Assembly (NCBI RefSeq): GCF_009870785.1
Contig: NZ_WTWX01000025.1
Coordinates: forward strand, 1-39,051
Length of the DNA stretch: 39,051 bases
From: Paenibacillus sp. An7
GTDB lineage: Bacteria > Bacillota > Bacilli > Paenibacillales > Paenibacillaceae
Direction: 5' to 3'
Positions within the stretch are counted from its first letter, which is position 1. Each line of letters opens with the position of its first letter. A program made the translations under genes and the position numbers. This document shows positions 38,194-39,051 of the stretch, in pieces. The notes under the pieces are model-generated. The model was not told the DNA's origin. It did not search any database and saw nothing but the letters and a program-made list of their open reading frames with translations.

Positions 38194-38876
38194 AGATTGA
38201 ACAAATCTCAGATCATATTTGGACACTAAAAAGCTGGATGTTCTTTGAGTGCCGCGTATGGATTGTTGCCAATCAAGAGGGAATTGGCGTTACTTTAGTG
38301 GATGCGGGTATAGGCAGGATGGCTAAAGACATACTAGCTTTTGTAAAGAAATTAGATAAAGGCCCTATACAGCAAATTCTTTTAACGCATGGTCATTCAG
38401 ATCATGTAGGATCTGTCTTAAAAATAGTGGAGAGCACCAAGGCACCTGTATATGCACATCCAATAGAAATTCCTTACCTGGAAGGCGACTTGCCCTACCT
38501 AAGAAGAAAAAAGGCAGAGCAGACTTTGCCTAAAGATGTAGTCCGTCCCTTTTATATAGAAGAAGATGGTCAGCTTCCTTCCTTTGGAGCGCTGCAAACT
38601 TACTTAGCGCCGGGTCATTCTCCAGGTCATGTTGTATATTTTCATGAACAGGATCAGGTCCTGCTCGCAGGTGATTTATTTACATCCAAAAAGGGGAAAC
38701 TAACTAGACCGATGAAGATGTTTACGGGCGATATGCATGAAGCGGTCCAAAGCAGTCGTATCGTTGAAAAACTAAAGCCGGTTAGATTAGAAGTATGTCA
38801 CAGTGGTCCCGTCTTTGATCCTGCGAAACAGATTGCTTCTTATATAGAGGAATGGTCTAGTCTACAGAAAAACTGA
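38190..38876 (+). CDS. Metallo-beta-lactamase-fold hydrolase
   Basis: 228 residues. The metal-binding motif is LTHGHSDHVGSV with His67, His69, Asp71 and His72; further ligands lie in APGHSPGHVVYF (His), LLAGDLFT (Asp) and LEVCHSGPVF (His). It belongs to the glyoxalase-II/lactonase-like branch of the MBL superfamily. The substrate is unknown; thioesters, lactones or similar. Translationally coupled to the TetR regulator (ATGA). Cytoplasmic, no signal peptide. The stop codon lies inside the terminator stem. Confidence 0.92.
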   Translation: MKIEQISDHIWTLKSWMFFECRVWIVANQEGIGVTLVDAGIGRMAKDILAFVKKLDKGPIQQILLTHGHSDHVGSVLKIVESTKAPVYAHPIEIPYLEGDLPYLRRKKAEQTLPKDVVRPFYIEEDGQLPSFGALQTYLAPGHSPGHVVYFHEQDQVLLAGDLFTSKKGKLTRPMKMFTGDMHEAVQSSRIVEKLKPVRLEVCHSGPVFDPAKQIASYIEEWSSLQKN

Positions 38877-38892
38877 ATATAGCAGTTTTTTT
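38868..38892 (+). terminator. Terminator of the TetR-MBL unit
   Basis: AAAAACTG (38868-38875) / CAGTTTTT (38883-38890), 7-nt loop; the T tract is part of the right arm and extends to 38892. It overlaps the MBL stop codon. Confidence 0.8.
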
Positions 38893-38999
38893 ATAAAGAA
38901 CCTACTATAAAAACTATAGAAGAAATAGATTGTAATTGATGCCTTGTACTCTTCGAACCATTACCCAAAAATGGGCATTAAATTTTTTCGAAAAAGGAC

Positions 39000-39028
39000 T
39001 TGCATAATTAATATCAGCATGGTATATT
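39000..39028 (+). promoter_or_regulatory. Strong promoter running off the window
   Basis: TTGCAT (39000-39005), 17 bp, TATATT (39023-39028), preceded by an AT-rich stretch (AAATTTTTTCGAAAAAGG) like an UP element. The transcript would start near 39035 and continue past the window. Stable-RNA operon promoters of Bacilli look like this; the downstream gene is not visible. Confidence 0.6.
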
Positions 39029-39051
39029 CTAATTCCGGCCAAGAAGTTAGC

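Overview
The window looks like a chromosomal segment of a low-GC, endospore-forming Firmicute, most likely Paenibacillus. Evidence: a Bacillus-type tRNA-Gly end, strong AGGAGG ribosome binding sites with frequent TTG and GTG starts, U-tailed terminators after most transcription units, a pspA-ydjG-ydjH-ydjI operon, a YdjO-type cold-inducible protein, and several nearly identical 66-residue cold-shock proteins. I see no rRNA, CRISPR array, prophage or intact transposase.
Layout. (1) 1-4.6 kb: tRNA-Gly end, a YbdG/MscM-type channel, a wrecked Nmad3-like gene, a prolyl-4-hydroxylase-like dioxygenase, a soluble YfmS-like chemoreceptor fragment and a small hydrophilic protein. (2) 4.7-12.4 kb: four csp genes, each with its own promoter, about 135-nt structured leader and terminator. 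They are interleaved with a nitroreductase, a decayed intergenic stretch, a circularly permuted GH3 beta-glucosidase, ydjO and a small HTH protein. (3) 12.4-16.1 kb: an envelope-stress operon (PspA, zinc-ribbon YdjG, TPM-domain YdjH, SPFH-domain YdjI) behind an ECF/SigW-like promoter. Its first gene appears to start at a non-canonical AUC. (4) 16.2-20.3 kb: a cytosine-deaminase-like amidohydrolase, an MFS transporter, a YodB-like HxlR regulator and a GlsB/YeaQ membrane protein. (5) 20.4-24.3 kb: a LytS/LytTR two-component pair followed by a YhjX-like transporter. The gap before the transporter carries two direct repeats matching the YpdB operator described in E. coli, plus a cre-like site. (6) 24.3-27.4 kb: a membrane protein, uridine kinase, a beta-hydroxyacid dehydrogenase and a DJ-1/PfpI protein. 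(7) 27.4-33.3 kb: a probable organosulfur (or related small anion) operon. It has two diverged SsuC-type permeases, an SsuA/NMT1-type lipoprotein, an AprA/FrdA-like flavoprotein, an AprB-like ferredoxin and a nitroreductase. No ABC ATPase and no SsuD-type monooxygenase is present. The operon sits behind a consensus promoter, a perfect operator-like palindrome and a terminator in the leader. (8) 33.4-39 kb: an LpdD-like protein, cytoplasmic type I pullulanase, a SUKH-like uncharacterised protein with a sequestered ribosome binding site, a repeat-rich gap, a TetR-MBL hydrolase pair behind a large palindrome, and a strong promoter running off the right edge.
The most rewarding items for follow-up are the organosulfur redox operon, the pyruvate-type sensor/transporter module with its cross-phylum operator, the AUC start of pspA, and the four-copy csp family with its conserved leader and odd -35 element. 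All identifications come from reading the sequence and from recalled family features; no database search was run.
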